6,754 nucleotides of DNA, from contig DASUKS010000127.1 of NCBI GenBank assembly GCA_036278595.1, forward strand, positions 1-6,754, written 5' to 3'. The DNA is from JADMII01 sp036278595. GTDB taxonomy: Bacteria > Chloroflexota > Dehalococcoidia > DSTF01 > JACRBR01. Positions 6,054 through 6,754 of this stretch are shown here, in pieces; position 1 is the stretch's first letter, and each line of letters opens with the position of its first letter. Position numbers and translations under genes: made by a program. A model generated the notes under the pieces. That model was not told the origin of the DNA, did no database searches, and saw nothing but the letters and a program-made list of their open reading frames with translations.

Positions 6054-6054
6054 A
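6014..6054 (+). other. Two tiny overlapping reading frames just before copC
   Basis: An ATG at 6014 opens five codons (MKDRV) and ends at 6031. Its stop overlaps the ATG at 6028 as ATGA. That second ATG opens eight codons (MNRFVGGF) whose stop overlaps the copC start as TGATG. The chain could serve as a leader for coupled translation or be chance. The second frame has no separate good ribosome binding site, and its codons contain the copC one (GGAGG at 6043-6047). Confidence 0.25.
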
Positions 6055-6749
6055 TGAAGAAGTGGCACATCGCGCTGGCCGGCGGTGTCATCACACTCGT
6101 GGCCGTCGCCGGCCTCGCGCTGCCATCGGCCGCATCGGCGCACGCACGCCTCAAGAGCTCCACGCCGGCCGTGAGCGAGGTGGTCCAGACGTCGCCGAGT
6201 GAGGTCGTGATCATCTTTACCGAAGACGTGCAGAAGGTGTCCGGCACATACGGCATCACCGTCACAAAGGATCGGGGGCCGGACGTCACGGCCGGCCCGG
6301 CCGTGCTCGATGACACCGACCGGTCGAAGTTGTCGGTGCCGCTGCAGGCAGACCTCGCGCCGGGCCGCTATGTCGTCGAGTACCACAACGTGTCAGACGA
6401 CGATGGTGATCCGTTCAACGGTGCGTTCGCGTTCTACATCCAGACGCAGCCGACGGCGGTAGATAAAGCGAACGATGCGCAGCTGGCGCAGATCGGCTCG
6501 GAGGAGGGCACGCCGGGCGCGGACGAGACGGCGTCCAGCGGGACCCCGTCCGCGGCGCCGACGACCGCGGCGGCGACGGCGCCGGCGACCGGCGGTGCGA
6601 CGGCCGTCGCGACGGCCGACGCGTCCTCGACGAGCGACAGCGGCGGCAGCGACACCGGGCGCAACATCGCGATCGCCGCGGCGATCGTGGTCGCGCTCGC
6701 GGTGATCGCGGGGGCGGGGTGGTTCGCGTTCCTGCGCCCACGGCGGTGA
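6054..6749 (+). CDS. copC: CopC-domain copper-binding protein with stalk and C-terminal membrane anchor
   Basis: CopC proteins are small extracytoplasmic beta-sandwich copper carriers, often partnered with the permease CopD. This 231-residue product has a signal peptide (K2, K3, hydrophobic 6-23, ASA before residue 30), so the mature chain would begin with His30, the N-terminal copper ligand of the family. The domain runs to about 130, with HARLKSSTPA (30-39), FTEDV (55-59), LAPGRYVVEY (101-110) and VSDDDGDPFNGAFAFYI (113-129). Where copper(II)-binding CopC proteins have Asp-Gly-His, this one has Asp117-Gly-Asp119. His111 is nearby. A Glu/Asp then Ala/Thr/Ser/Gly-rich stalk (about 131-200) follows, partly built from repeated GCGACGGC units (6573, 6597, 6609). 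One helix (about 204-227) and an Arg-rich tail end it. The ATG has GGAGG six bases upstream. The domain call is firm. Actual copper binding is uncertain. Confidence 0.88.
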   Translation: MKKWHIALAGGVITLVAVAGLALPSAASAHARLKSSTPAVSEVVQTSPSEVVIIFTEDVQKVSGTYGITVTKDRGPDVTAGPAVLDDTDRSKLSVPLQADLAPGRYVVEYHNVSDDDGDPFNGAFAFYIQTQPTAVDKANDAQLAQIGSEEGTPGADETASSGTPSAAPTTAAATAPATGGATAVATADASSTSDSGGSDTGRNIAIAAAIVVALAVIAGAGWFAFLRPRR

Positions 6750-6754
6750 CGCAG

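Noticed and set aside
6530..6640. Possible tandem repeat array or CRISPR-like pattern
   Set aside because: The repeated GCGACGGC units are short, irregular and in frame with the Ala/Thr stalk of the CopC-type protein. They are coding low complexity, with no spacer structure.

Overview
The window comes from a GC-rich bacterium. It holds two divergent gene groups that meet in a 397-base non-coding region (5015-5411). Codons favour G or C at the third position, so long spurious open frames run antisense to almost every real gene. The probable host is a GC-rich, single-membrane lineage, such as a member of the Chloroflexota (Dehalococcoidia-like) or an actinobacterium. The reasons are the lipoprotein form of the binding protein, the membrane-tethered CopC protein with a Ser/Thr/Ala stalk, and a B12 salvage operon under one riboswitch. 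This placement is inference from gene style only.

Minus strand, reading right to left from about 5262 to 1: this is one cobalamin (B12) scavenging and remodelling operon. A good sigma70-type promoter (-35 at 5292-5297, -10 at 5269-5274) starts the transcript almost directly at a cobalamin riboswitch. The aptamer core lies at 5160-5246. A Rho-independent terminator follows at 5073-5106, and a candidate antiterminator overlaps it. Six genes follow with overlapping or 1-nt-spaced junctions: btuF (corrinoid-binding lipoprotein), btuC (permease), btuD (ATPase), cobO (corrinoid adenosyltransferase), cobT (lower-ligand phosphoribosyltransferase) and cobS (cobalamin synthase, cut by the left edge). 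Together they import corrinoids, adenosylate them and rebuild the nucleotide loop. The CobU/CobY step that makes GDP-cobinamide is not in the window and may lie beyond the left edge.

Plus strand, 5412-6749: two genes. The first encodes a 157-residue, three-helix membrane protein that I cannot assign to a family. Its predicted outside loop is rich in His, Met and Cys. The second encodes a CopC-domain protein with a signal peptide, an N-terminal His after the predicted cleavage site, a low-complexity stalk and a C-terminal membrane anchor. The His of the usual Asp-Gly-His copper motif is Asp here. The pair looks like an envelope metal (probably copper) handling unit.

I saw no tRNA, rRNA, CRISPR array, insertion sequence or prophage gene. 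The window is mostly a well-understood B12 salvage operon. The least explained parts are the small His/Cys-loop membrane protein, the altered CopC site and the fine structure of the riboswitch leader.
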